64,000 nt of DNA. Origin: Halichondria panicea. Its lineage: Eukaryota > Porifera > Demospongiae > Suberitida > Halichondriidae. Below the pieces are notes generated by a model. That model was not told the origin of the DNA, ran no database searches, and worked only from the letters and a program-made list of their open reading frames with translations. Both the position numbers and the translations under genes were made by a program. Numbering within the stretch: position 1 is the stretch's first letter; each line of letters starts with the position of its first letter. The DNA lies in assembly GCF_963675165.1 (NCBI RefSeq), contig NC_087384.1:6193182-6257181 (forward strand). Reading direction: 5' to 3'. Of this stretch, positions 20,810-33,600 are shown piece after piece.

Positions 20810-23800
20810 ATGAACAGAGGAAAACAAGCTCCTTTGAGCCTCTGTGAAAAGAATTTTATGCTTGAAGCTATCAAAGAGAGCAAGGTAAGATCAAGAGACA
20901 TGAAATCTGTAGCTCAAAATTGCGTTTGCATGTGTGGGGAGACTCAAAGGCTAGTCTAAGTGTGATCTCATCTGTATATGCATGCAGAGACTGGATGGCA
21001 GAGAGGTGTACGACTATAGAGCTATTGAGATCAAGCTGGGCACCTCCCCTGGTCATGTGGAGGTCATGTTGGGAGATACAAGGTATTTATCAAGTATAGA
21101 AATAGTTTCACAATACTGATATCTTACGAGTATAATTTTATATATGCTGTTGTTTTTCCTAAGAGTGTTAGCGTGTGTCTCCTGTCGTGTGATCCGGCCA
21201 CGCCCCCAAAGACCGACAGAGGGTCAGATGCACTTCAATGTGGAGCTCTCTCCTATGGCTTCTCCCAGCTTTGAAGTGGGTCGTCCGTCCAGCGTTGCCA
21301 CAGTGATAACGAGGACGTTGGAGAGGTGTGTGAAAGAGTCGAGGGCAGTGGACACAGAGTCACTGTGCATCATCGCCGGCCAGAAGGTGACACTAATGTC
21401 ATTATGTAATAGAGGCTGAGGCTCACGTATTGTACAGTGCTCTAGAAAACTGGAAATTTAGTTAACCTCATCCCCATGCCGATTTGTTGCTAGCTATAGC
21501 AGTGAATGCTTATACATAGTTTTGTGTGCATTTCTGACCTCAATGCATAAGAATAATATACAAGTGAAGATGGGAGCACGAAGCTTTGGAAATCAAAGTT
21601 GTGCAGTGCTAATTCTAGAGACACTAATTTTTGCTACTGTCCATTCCGGTTAAAACTGTGCTAAGCCTCAGGCTCTATACAGGCCTCTATACTTGTTACC
21701 AGGAGTTCATGTAAACTCCGGCAGTTAAAACTGTGCGAAGCCTCTATACTTGTTACCAGGAGTGCAGTTGCAACCTTTATACTTGTTACTGTGGCTATAC
21801 CAACTATTCTTATTGCAGGTCTGGGAGGTGAGGGTGGATGTGCATGTGCTGGACCACTGCGGAAACATCATTGATTGTGCGGCCATCGCCACGCTTACTG
21901 CCCTCAAACATTTCAGGTGATCTGCTCTATTTATGCAATAAATTATATTCCTGTAAAGGTTACGTACATGGCTTGTACATATGTAGGCGGCCGGACGTCA
22001 CTGTTATCGGTGAAGAGGCTACAATAGTAAGTATGTAACACAATTGAACTGTATTATCACATGACTGTCATGTGATCTTGCTCTAGCACCCAGTCACAGA
22101 GCGAGACCCTGTTCCCCTCAGTGTTCACCATATGCCGCTGTGTTTCACTTTCGCTTTCTTTCACGGAGGGTACGTCTGCAATACATTGATACTTAATTAA
22201 CCTACGTATAAATGTAGAAATGTTGTTCAGTGTTACTGTATGCAGGAATGTTCCCTACACTGGTCGGTAGTGATTGGTACTAACCACCTCTTAGGCCGGC
22301 CTAGTTTATCACATGTTTATTAGGCAAATTCAATTGAGATTGAGGATTAAAAATAGCCATCGCTTTGAGAATTCATGGCAAATCGCTGTGTATGTCCAAT
22401 TGCCTATACCCTACCAACCTCTTAACCTTTATTACACCGCCCTCCAGTGAACGCCTTCTTGTGGACCCGTCTCTATCAGAGGAGGGGGTGATGGAGGGAC
22501 AACTCGTCATAGCAATGAACGTACACAGGGAGATATGTGCCCTACAGATGACAGGGGGTGTGGCCATCGAGCAGGATCAGGTCAGTTAATATCATGTGAC
22601 TATCATGTGATATCTGTCGCTATATATACAGGTCATGAGGTGTACACAGATTGCAGCCGTCAAGTGCATTGAACTCACGGAGGTCATCAAAAAAGCACTC
22701 TCACGTTCCAACTTCAAAACTAGGTATAATTATACGTATTTCACGACAGCCTTTGTCTTAATTAGCAAGCGTAAGGCAAGTGGTCTTACTGTATGTATAT
22801 ATATATATATATATATATATGGGGGTTAGTTATTTTTATGCCTCGGTGTGCATGCGCAAGCGAGGTATACGGTAGTGTGTCTGTGTGTGTAGACCGCTAC
22901 AGCTGCTCAAGGATGAATCAAGTGCAAGTAAGAGTTTCTATAGGCTTCTAGTCATGTTTACGTGGATTTTAATTCGTGGATTTGCAAAATAATGCTTCGT
23001 TCTCGAGTTATGCCTAGTTTTGCTTACTTGGAATGCCATTGCAGCCTTTTCAGAAGAGTCCGTAGCAAAACTTGTTCACCGAGTGTTACTACTCTACTTA
23101 GTAGTTAGCTCTGCACTAGAACGCTAGCTATTGGTAGCTGCAAGAGTGAGCAGAGAGCTGCAAGGCTCTGCTGACTTGCAGCCATTAATTTTAGACTTGA
23201 ACTTTTGGCATTGATCGTTTTTAACAACAATCATGGTTGATCATTACCCACTATTCGCATGCAGAAAATTAAAGATGTTCAATGTGTGTATAAAAGCTAG
23301 CTATTAGTAGTTTTATGTTATGTAGCTTTGGCACCTCCACCGAGGCATCAGCACCCGCGGTGCTTTCATTTATATGGCGATTGTATAATTCCTTGTCCCC
23401 ACGCAGTGATGAGTCTAGCATCCTTAGGACCAAACAGCCGGAGAGTGAGGTCTCGCTACCAGAGTGTGTGGATAGTAGTGAGGGTGTGATGGAAGTGGAG
23501 GAGGTGAATTCAGCTAGGAAACCAGAGGTTGTCGTCCTGGTAAGCTACATAACAATGTCACTGTGTGTTCATTGAAAATTAACTGTCCTTAAATTATTGT
23601 TTAAGTACTCTTAATCTAACCCCGCCCACATACACACACTTGACAGGACGATAAAACTGCTGAGCTGGGAATGGGTGGTGCAAACACATGGGATCTTGCA
23701 GCAGCTGTCAACAAAAACTGGCGTAGTTCCGATGACGAAACACCACAACCGCAACACAAATCATCTAAAAACAATACAAAAAAGAAATCCAAGAAAAAAA

Positions 23801-24042
23801 AGTTAGTGGAAGTTGCACGAGACTCTGGCTCAGAAGAGGAAGAAACGATGACTATTACTAGTGCAGACATTGGTGTTGATGAGGCGTCAGCCAGCAAAGA
23901 TAGCGATGTAATGGTAGTCGAGGATGTTGGTAGGAATGGACGGAAGAAAAGAAAGGGCTCACTGAAAAGTACAGCAACTGCCACAGCTGTTGGCAAGACG
24001 ACACAGAGAACTAGTAGTAGACAAAAGAAACAGAAAAAATAG
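20810..24042 (+). CDS. EXOSC9: exosome complex component RRP45
   Basis: Ten exons (20810-20884, 20988-21082, 21164-21386, 21819-21916, 21987-22026, 22087-22169, 22448-22580, 22632-22723, 23407-23539, 23647-24042) join in phase to 455 residues, against 439 in human. The RNase PH fold runs through residues 1-280, with LDGREVYDYR, VSCRVIRPRPQRPTEGQM, DTESLCIIAGQKVWEVRVDV, GNIIDCAAIATLTAL, VHHMPLCFTFAFF and MEGQLVIAMNVHREICA, all matching the family. RRP45 is a structural subunit of the hexameric ring of the RNA exosome, in nucleus and cytoplasm. The C-terminal 150 residues are acidic and then Lys-rich, as in other RRP45 tails that bind RNA or carry nuclear signals. The start is set by LSLCEKNFMLEAI, which aligns with the human N-terminus. 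Intron 8 contains a 535-bp transposable element. Confidence 0.96.
22837..23372 (+). mobile_element. non-autonomous transposable element, copy 1
   Basis: It begins ATGCCTCGGTGTGCATGCGC and ends with a small palindrome AGCACCCGCGGTGCT after CACCGAGGCAT, so ATGCCTCGGTG/CACCGAGGCAT form short inverted repeats near the ends. A reverse-orientation copy with the same ends and interior phrases (GCCATTAATTTTAGACTT, AGCTAGCTATTAGTAG) lies at 63301-63879. No protein is encoded. Confidence 0.8.
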
Positions 24043-24418
24043 AGCAGCTAGCTGTTTTAATAATGTATTTTTTGTCATGTGCAAGTTCACATGTGCAGAG
24101 TTATGTATATAAAATTATTAATTCCGGTATATATATACAGGAGAATCTGAATGCGATAATTGCACTATATGGCTATAATTATAGTCTATAATAAATTTTA
24201 AAATGTGACTTGTATGAATTAACCTAATTACTCAACAGTTATTTAAGAGATGAAAAATTGCAAACTTTGTACACAGGAATAATTATAATTATATACCGGT
24301 AGTCGAAATAAAAAGTTCCAGTGGATGATTCTATATGGGACACAACGTACAAAATATAAATAACATTATACACAAAACATAATTAAATGTATTAGTGGAT
24401 GATCGAAATTGAAACAGT

Positions 24419-24495
24419 TTAGCACCAGTCATCATCATACACATCAGCCACTTCGTTCTGGTCCCTGCATGTGTGTGTGTGTGTGTGTGTGTGTG

Positions 24496-24550
<55 letters not shown>

Positions 24551-24556
24551 GTGATG

Positions 24557-24609
<53 letters not shown>

Positions 24610-27600
24610 AGGGGGCATCAATTACTGAATGTAAATATGTACAGGCAACCTAACGCATACCGTATAGCGGGTATATTTCGCTGATTAAGCATGTACTGCG
24701 AACATTTATACCCACGAATTTAATATCGCATGCATGCTGCAAAAAGGGCATCAATTACTGAATGTAAATATCAAGCTGACTGCTTTTTCTTTCCATAAAC
24801 CTGTTACGTACACTGTTACATGTGTGTGTTATTTAGTTGTTCCACTTAAGCACGAATAACAGTGTACATGTACATGCATGGAAACCTAATGCACATTACA
24901 AGCTAAACATACAATGTAATAGCAATAATGAACCCAGACCACACCCACCTCAACAGCTGTGCCTCTCCGACCTGAGCCAGCAGCTGTGGCTCCTGATCAA
25001 TGACCACACTCAACAGCTGGTCCAGATACGCCCTGTTTTTGGTCAGCTCTCTCTCTCTCTCAGCCAGTCTCGTCAGAAGCTCGTTACGAGGGACAGCTGT
25101 CACATCACTGGGAGGGGGTGTGGCAGGGGAATCCCCTGTGTGGGTGAGGTGCTCACGGAGGGTCTTCATCAGCTTCTGTTTCTCAGCTTCCAAGTGTTGA
25201 ATTCTTGCACTCTGCAGACATTGTAACCATGGCATTAGAATGCTTTTATAGCGGTGTCAGAACATTATGCATTGCAAAATATTGCCTGTAGGTACACACA
25301 ACCACACGAAGCAATGATTAATGAGTGGGTGTTAGTGGTATAGCAAAAGTTCATTAGTGGTACGTACATGTACATGTACATACCCGCTATACGATGTGTA
25401 CAAGTCTATACTGTCACATGTACGGAGATATTATTGGGAAGACTGTACTGTGTGTTCACTCACAGCTGCCCTCTCCGTTGCCTCCACTAGTAACACCAGT
25501 TCCCTCTCCCGATCCTGCACTTGTTCCTTTGTAACCCCCTCAAGGCGATTCAGCGTCTCCCGCAGCTGCACACGAGCCCTCTCAGAATTCTTCAGCTGTG
25601 ATATACATAACGTACATGTACGTATAAGTACAATGTAACAGCAAGCTATCAGAGACGCTAACTAAATGTATGTACGTACAAAGATAAGTACAATCAGGAG
25701 CAATTGATTGTGCTCCTGGTACAAAATTACTCAGTACCTGTGATTTCAAATCCAGAACACTTGCTTCAAGAATTGAAAATTCCGAATTTTGGTCCTAAAA
25801 AATGCATTATTCTAAAGCTTGAGCATACATGTAAACTACATACTTTATTCGAAGTGGAGTACTTTAGTATCTCAGCTTTGAGTCTCTCGCATTCGTTTCT
25901 CCATCTGTCGACTTCACTGGTCTGTGACTCCAGCTGTTGGCTGAGAGACACATTCAGCTTCTTGTGACGATCAGCCAACTCGTCATCCATAGAGCCTGAA
26001 TGAATTAAGACATTATTTTGTATCAAAATACTACACACACGTGTGGTGGCAAGAGTGGGAGATAGTAGTTGGGAACAGTGATGGGAAAGATGGGGCAACT
26101 ATAACTGTGACAGCAAAACCAGAGGTTGGGTACATGTATATATATACACATGTGTTGCACTGACTCTGATTCAAGAGTCTGTTTGCCTCCTCGCTCCTCC
26201 CATCAACTGGTCGAGCAGCGACCACTCTTAGAGCTCCTCCTTCTTGAGTCTGTTTCTTGAGCAGGGTGTTGATCTCACGTTGAGTCTGGCCAGACACACT
26301 CATCCCGTTGATCTCAAGGAGTCTAAAAAAAAATATGCAAATGTAAACATGTTATCTAAAAGAACTCAGTGATCAGTTCATGGTGCTACAGCCTGTGAGT
26401 TAGAAAAAAACATCCACTTATAAGCTTACGCGTTTCCCCCCCAAAACGGACAATTTAATTTGGCCCCAAACAAATTTTAATTTGCTGATTTAAATTCATA
26501 GCACTGTACATATTACATAGATATTACTAATAGCGGAGGACCCTTATTGTGACTCACCTGTCTCCTCTCTGAAGTCCAGCTTTAGCAGCTTCCTCGTTTA
26601 CCTCCGACACTGCACAGTTGCCTAGTAACCTGCTGACTTTGATCCCATATGCCGTAGAGAGTGACCTCTCCACTCCTGACCCAGCCACGGGTGCTTGAGG
26701 TGACGCTTCCCTCTCTTGGTTGATCTCAGCTAGCACTAGTTGATACGAGGTAGAGGTGCCTAGTAGACTGTACATAGTTGACCTGTGTATGTGTGCGTAG
26801 AGATGGGCTTAGTTAGGGTTCATTCTAATTACATCATTACTCTAATTATACGAAACTTGAATAATTATTTCGCCCATAAAAATTGGAGTACTATAATTAG
26901 AATGAATAGTTATGATACATGTAGTCGATGTTGCTCTACGTGGTGTGGGCGTGGTGTGGGCGGGAGTGCTTACTGTGAGTGTTGTTCTTGTGAGCTGGAC
27001 ACAAGCACCAGCTGCTCCTCCTATATGCGTGCATTATTGGAAAAAGGTGATTAATTATGTGGCTTTAGCAAACGTGTACAGCACATACACACATCAGTAC
27101 ACTTTCAGCTGACCTGTACTGTACATATGGCTTTAGCAAAATTGAATACATGTACGCTACTACATATATATACACTGATTGACAATCAAACAAATTCAAG
27201 ATTCGACGTATTTGAAATTGAAGACAGCTCTTTTGTTCAATTATGTAAACTGAATATAATTATAGCAACTATACATTCAATGGCAGCTAGCTATAGTAAC
27301 TCACCTTCTTAGCTAGAGCATCCCTGAACTTAGAGACCTCCTTCTCAGCTTCGAGCAGCTCAGCAGTCTGGTGGTTATACTCGCCCTGCAGTGAGGCCAG
27401 TGCCACCTCGTGCACAGAGATGGACCTCTGGAGGGTGAGGATCCTCTCACTCGCGTCAGCATGAGGACTCACCATTATTCGATAACTGGCCAGGTCTGCT
27501 TCAAGGCTCGTGGCTATGTTGTCCTGAGATATGCATAATTATGTGCATTAGTATTTACCAGTAGGTAATCACCACGGATGGACACAAAGTTATGTGACCT

Positions 27601-30600
27601 TGAGCCTGAAAAGCACCATAAATACAACATTTTAGGGTAGTGTTTTTATTACTAACAAGTAGGATGCAGTTTTACAGTTCACTGTAAATTGCTACTAGCA
27701 GTAAGTACGTTAATAATGATGGCACTCGTACATTCCAAAGGTTACTGCTCTTACAAAATGCATCACATCAGATGTCTATTACTGTAACAATGACAGCTGC
27801 TTTACATGTACATGTACGTACCTTTGTCTGTCTTTCTCTGGTGAGTCTCTCTTTCTCTTTCCTCAGAGACATCATCTGCTGCTCCCTCCGGCCCAGCTCA
27901 GCTGTCAGTCGAGACACTTGCTCCTTTAGCTCCATCACCGTACGACTAGACAGGTCCTGTTGTTGTCTGGACGTCAGCTCCAGGGCTTGCAGCGTCTGCT
28001 GGAGAGCGGCAGCCTAGAACATGCAGAGAATGTACGTGGGTCAATTGAAAGCATTGTGGAATACTACAAAACCTAGTCTTCTAGCTACATTTTTGTATTA
28101 TAATTTTTATATGTAAAGGCTATTAAGACCACTGGCCACTGTTAAAGTAGTTGCAGGCAAACCTATTTTAGATGAAAGTACACAACTGATATACATGTAC
28201 ATGCATGTACAGAGCAACCCAATTACAATGTAAGTAAGGAGAGAGTTCAAGGTTGCAAAGATAAGTTAATTGAGATAATTGTGATATATGACTTCTGAAG
28301 GCCTACAAAATGTAATCCTTCCTTTTGCTCCAAGCAAAACTTATAATTATACATATATGAGGGCTTTCAAGATAGCTCTTGATACAAATGTACCGTAAGA
28401 ATAGACTCACTTGCTGAACAGACACTTGGCTGTGTTCCAGCTGCCCCCTGAGGCCATGAATAGTGTCCTCCTTCTCAGCTAGTTTCTGCTCAGCACTGTT
28501 CAGCTGTTGTCGGTGCTCCCTCAACAATCGAGACACCTTCCTAAGCTCTTTAGAGTCGTGTCTTAACTCCACCACTTCTTGGTCCTACAAGCAGGTCATG
28601 TGCATTACTGTTACACTTAGTCTAGTCTAGAGCACATTACACATGCAAACATCTCAACAAATCAAGGTTACGTAATTAACAAAATACGTACATCTACGTG
28701 TATATGTAATAGTAGCACGTACATGTATATGTACATACCTCCCTATGGGAGTGGGTGTGGGGACGAGGCTAGCATATACATGTACCTCCCTATGGGAGTG
28801 GGCATGGGGACGAGGCTAGCATATACATGTACCTCCCTATGGGAGTGGGCATGGGGACGAGGCTAGCATATACATGTACCTCCCTATGGGAGTGGGCATG
28901 GGGACGAGGCTAGCATAACATGTACAGCACAGTACTAGCAGTTCACAATGCTACGCTTAATTGCTCCCAGGTCAACATTTCAGTACCATGAACACTTATA
29001 CTTATATATGTATAGGCATAAACACTATGGGGAGGGTATAATGCACTCACCAAGGTGATGTTCTTCCTCATGAGTTCCTCGTTCTCTCTCCCCCTCTCAG
29101 TGAGTTGCATCTTGAGAGAATCCACCGTCTTTGAGTACTTGGACTGTATCTCCATCAACACGTCACTCGATACCTCCCCTCCACCAGAGGCAGCTGACAT
29201 GATCGCTATCTGATCCCCAAGCTTCGTCTTCTCAAAACCAAGCTGTTGCAATCTCCCCTTCATCTCAGACAAAACGCGATTATGGCTCAATTGTTCCGAC
29301 TTATACCTGGCCTTAACCGATGCACACTCTTCAGAAACCAACTCAAGTTGTTGTTCAACTTTATTTTTCTCTATGAGCTCGGAATGGAAGACACTTAGCT
29401 CTCCTAAAAGCTGGTTCTTTTCCTCTGTGAGCGATCTAATCTGAGCCTCAAAGACGCCCGCATCCAGTGAGCTCATCTTTCTCTTTGTAGGGGTGGGGTG
29501 AAGTTGGATGCCCTCCTTCAGTCGTAGCTCAAAGAAGCGACTGTTTTCATCTCTCCACTGCGACTTCACTGCCACTGGAGACTCGTCTGTCCTCAGCTGT
29601 CGACTCAGACCTAAAGGAATGGAGATACGTAGTAAAACATAATTTTATGTACACCAATATATGTACATGTACATGCACAGCTGTAGCTTGTAGACCATAC
29701 AGCGGGTATATTTTGAGGGTATAAATGTTCGTGGTTTTTGCTGATCAATCATCTACCGCGAACATTTATACCTTAACATCGCATGCATGTATGCATGCAG
29801 CAGAAAGGTGCTATTCCGCGAAAATTAAATCCGCAAAGCTAATGGTCATTCCGCGAAAGTTTATATCCTCGAAATATACCCGCTATACGGTATACCTGCA
29901 CATGTACATGTAGGTTCAGACTATTCATAACTTGAAGTTACATACATGTAAGGCATACCAACCTTAAATAAGAAATTCCCAATCTACTAACCATGCAATC
30001 ATTGCCCCTTAAACACCAGTTATACATAGCAATCGGCTTACTGCTCCTGCTGCTAGTGTCTTTATCTCTTTCCCATATCGTGTACTGTTGAGGGCTGCAG
30101 TTGTCTCCAAGGTAGGCCTTGTCCAGTGCCATGGCAACCAGGTCATCAGCAGTGGTAGTGGGGGAAATCAGGAATGACTTGTACAGAGCACCTGAAGGAA
30201 AAACATCATCAGTTTCGAAATTTGAAATTTCACGATAAACACATTGTGAATATCCTACAGTGTCTCCAGTCTACCTACTGTACATGTATATCAGTACATG
30301 CAGCCGTCATTTAAATCCTACGTACCTTCTTGCACAGTATCCATGAACAGTTTCACCAAACACTGGCTAGACGTGGAACTGCAAAAAATAAACAGAAACA
30401 AAATTAACCCATGCACACTAGCATACATTCAACTACACGTATACGTGCATATCCATATTTATTTTTGTACCACTACAGTCTCTTTCATTAAATTATTCAC
30501 CATAAAAAAATCAACCACTGACCTTCTCCTTCTGTCTGAAGTACTTACACCCAGCTGCAGGGTTTGGTCCTCGCCTATTGACAGCTGTCTCGGGGACATT

Positions 30601-33600
30601 GATTGTTTCTTAACAATCCTCCTCTTAGGGTCTACAATCATGGCTGGTGCCTCAGGGGCAGACAACCTACTGGAACGGGGGAGGGTTCTGTTGTCAGGGG
30701 GATGTCTCGACTCCAAAATTTCAACATTGATAATGGGAATGGGTTCAGTCAGAGCTCTCTTTCTTCTGATGGTTGGTAAATCAGCAACCCAGTCCGTTGT
30801 GAGTGCTTCTCCGTTATAGTGTGGGTCAGTACCATTCTGGAAAACGGCGTTACGATAAGACTCTTGTTGCTGTGAGATAGACGACGAAATGTCTCTGTTT
30901 TGCGTGTCCATTGATACAGCCATTTGGTGTTGTCCAGTAGCGTACTCTTGCGTCTCGTCTGGATCTAGCTCATCGAGGTCTGCGAAGTTAGGAGTGGACT
31001 GTGACCTCACATAGCCGGTGTGGATGAATTGGTCAATGGCTGACGCCTCCAGTTCTATCGTGTTGTCAAGGACGTTGCCCTTGAGGGCATTCACAGCTGC
31101 CTCGAACTTCTTCCAATCCTCTGAAGTGTATTCATCCACTGACACTGTGCGTGTAGAAAAGAATGTGATTTGAATAGCCATGAATAACATTAGTACAAAA
31201 GATAAAAAATACTATCAGGAGTACATGAAGGCACTCCTGGTACTGTAAACCATAGCTGTATAACTATAGCAGAATTAAGCTACTATCTATGTAACATCCC
31301 GACCATACAACCATCATAGAGGTGGATCTGATGAGAGCCTCTTCTGGCTTCAGACTAGTGTGCAAGCCTTTTGGACCAACGTAATGGAGCTAAGTAAGCT
31401 GCTTTACATCATAGATTAAAGAAAAAGAACGGGGATTCCTCAGATTAGCGCATGCGCACTATCACCTATGCAATAGATACCAGGTCATATTCTTTCATAA
31501 AGAAAAATTGGCCTGGGACCGAGGCTACTATTTATACTGTAACATTGCATACACGTACATGTACTAAACAGTTTCTTGTTAGGCGCACAGTACACAGTAC
31601 TCTGTTGGCAGCTATTGGTTGTACACTCACATTTGAAGTCATCTTCTAACTCCTCCATCGCTGAACTAGGGTTGCTCAGCTCATAGATCTTGGCAAGGAA
31701 TATTTCACGAATCTCAGGACTGTCAATCTCAAGCTCATCTGTTGTGGAATATATTATAATAGTGATAAAGCTAGAGATTTGAATACCTACCAAAGAGTTG
31801 AATGTCCAATTGAACCAATCTATCGCCGGTAACATTTCGTTCTGTGTATGTGCACATGGAAAGAAATCCATTATATAATTATTGCAATAAGAGGTGATAA
31901 GTGCTCACCTCTGAAGACCTCCCTGTAAGATCCCAGTCCGACCAGCTCCAACCATTTGCATACTTGATCCACTGTCCACTTATTCGGGTCAATCTGGGAG
32001 AGAGTATAACGTACATACAGCTATTATACATAGCTAGTACTGGTAAACTGGTCAGTTCAAGTGCTGTACACTGTTACAGTAACATTAGTATAGCACACTA
32101 TTATTGAAGTCAAATTGCTGATACAGACAATATTATCTACTGTAACAGTCAATCGTAAAACACAATAATTATACCACAAAAACATCTAAAACACCTACAT
32201 GTAGTTGCTAGGACTGGCCACTTACGAAGCAATATTATTTACCTATAGGCAGTTAACATCTATTGCAGTTCTGTGGCAATCTTAATAACTCACCTTGTAG
32301 ATCTCAGTTCCCAGGATCATAGAGCCTGGTCTCAGCCGGGTGGATCCCCTCGGTGTCAGATTGCGTAAAAACGCGACCGGGTCCCTCCTTAGATACTCGA
32401 GCGTCATCTTGCTCTGCTCCCTCACCCTCGTCAGCTGTACCTCCATCTTCTTCTCCTCTCCATGGTCTCGATCGGGGATCTGCTTCGATAAAATGTTCTC
32501 TTTCGAACCAATACTCCCGGTAAAAGTGCTGGGTGTATTTGAGGGACTATCGGGAGGGAAGAATTTCAAGGGTGTCTTTTTCGTTGGTCGATTCATTTCT
32601 TGAGATCTCGTCCCATCATTAGAGTCGTCTGATTCCAACGATATGGAGGTTGGAGATTTGGGTATGTTTCCAGGTGAAGGATTGGCCACACTTGCAGCTG
32701 CTAGGGGAGACATCGGGTGTGAACCTTGACCTTTCTTCAAGGAGCTCTTTTTGAAAATTGACCATGGTGTAGTGCGACTGGTTTTAGGGGACTCATTGCT
32801 AGAGCCAAACGAATTCAAACTCGATGTTTTTTCCAAGCTTGCCCATTTTCTTTTCTTTTTTTTACGGTGAGATACAGCTGGTAGAATGTTTCCAGTGCTT
32901 GCCGAAGCAGAGAGATCGTCATCATCTCTTATGAATTTCTTTGATTGTTTGACTTTGGGAGACCAATTTTCCCTGGCAACTCGAGTGTACCTGACGTCAG
33001 GACTGGAGGGCGGAGTTCCCTCGGAGATGACTCTGATTTGTTGGAATGTGCCAGAGTCACCGGGAGGTAAACTAAACGATTTTTCCTGTAATTGAGTTAT
33101 ATCCTTTCTCTTAATGTTGTGTGACGTGCTATCGGAAGAGGAGCTCAAGTCGAGCATTTCATTGCTTGAAACTGGCGAATGCTTTTGTTCCTTCGTCCTT
33201 ACATCAGGTGACTCATTTTTGGAGGAGGGCTGTGACGCCCTGAGGGAATTCATTGAGTGACTAGGTTTGGACTTCAAAATACGACTTGTACTTTGCGGAG
33301 TATTGGCAGCTGGAGTTCCATGAGAGCTTACAGTCTGTCTGTTCCACACTTGATGTGCTATGTCAGTATCTGCACTAGAGAATTTAGAAGCCATTATTGT
33401 GAGCTTTCGTCTTTCTTCGAGTGAGAGTTTTGGCTCGTTTCTTTCTTCAGTATTTGGCTCCACATTCACAAGGGCATCGAAGGCTGATCTTCGTTTCATA
33501 CCAGTGTCTTTCGGAGGAGAAAGCAACTTCCTCTCTCGTAATTTGACAACGTTTAGAGAGTAATCTTGATTGCCATTAGGGGTTGAGGTTTCTAAGGACC

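Noticed and set aside
20635-20847. 70-codon plus-strand frame rich in Arg upstream of EXOSC9
   Set aside because: It lies over the divergent promoter and the first EXOSC9 codons in another frame. The EXOSC9 start at 20810 aligns with the family N-terminus.
22797-22821. (TA)n tract as a TATA promoter
   Set aside because: It is a simple repeat in EXOSC9 intron 8, next to a transposable element, with no gene start nearby.
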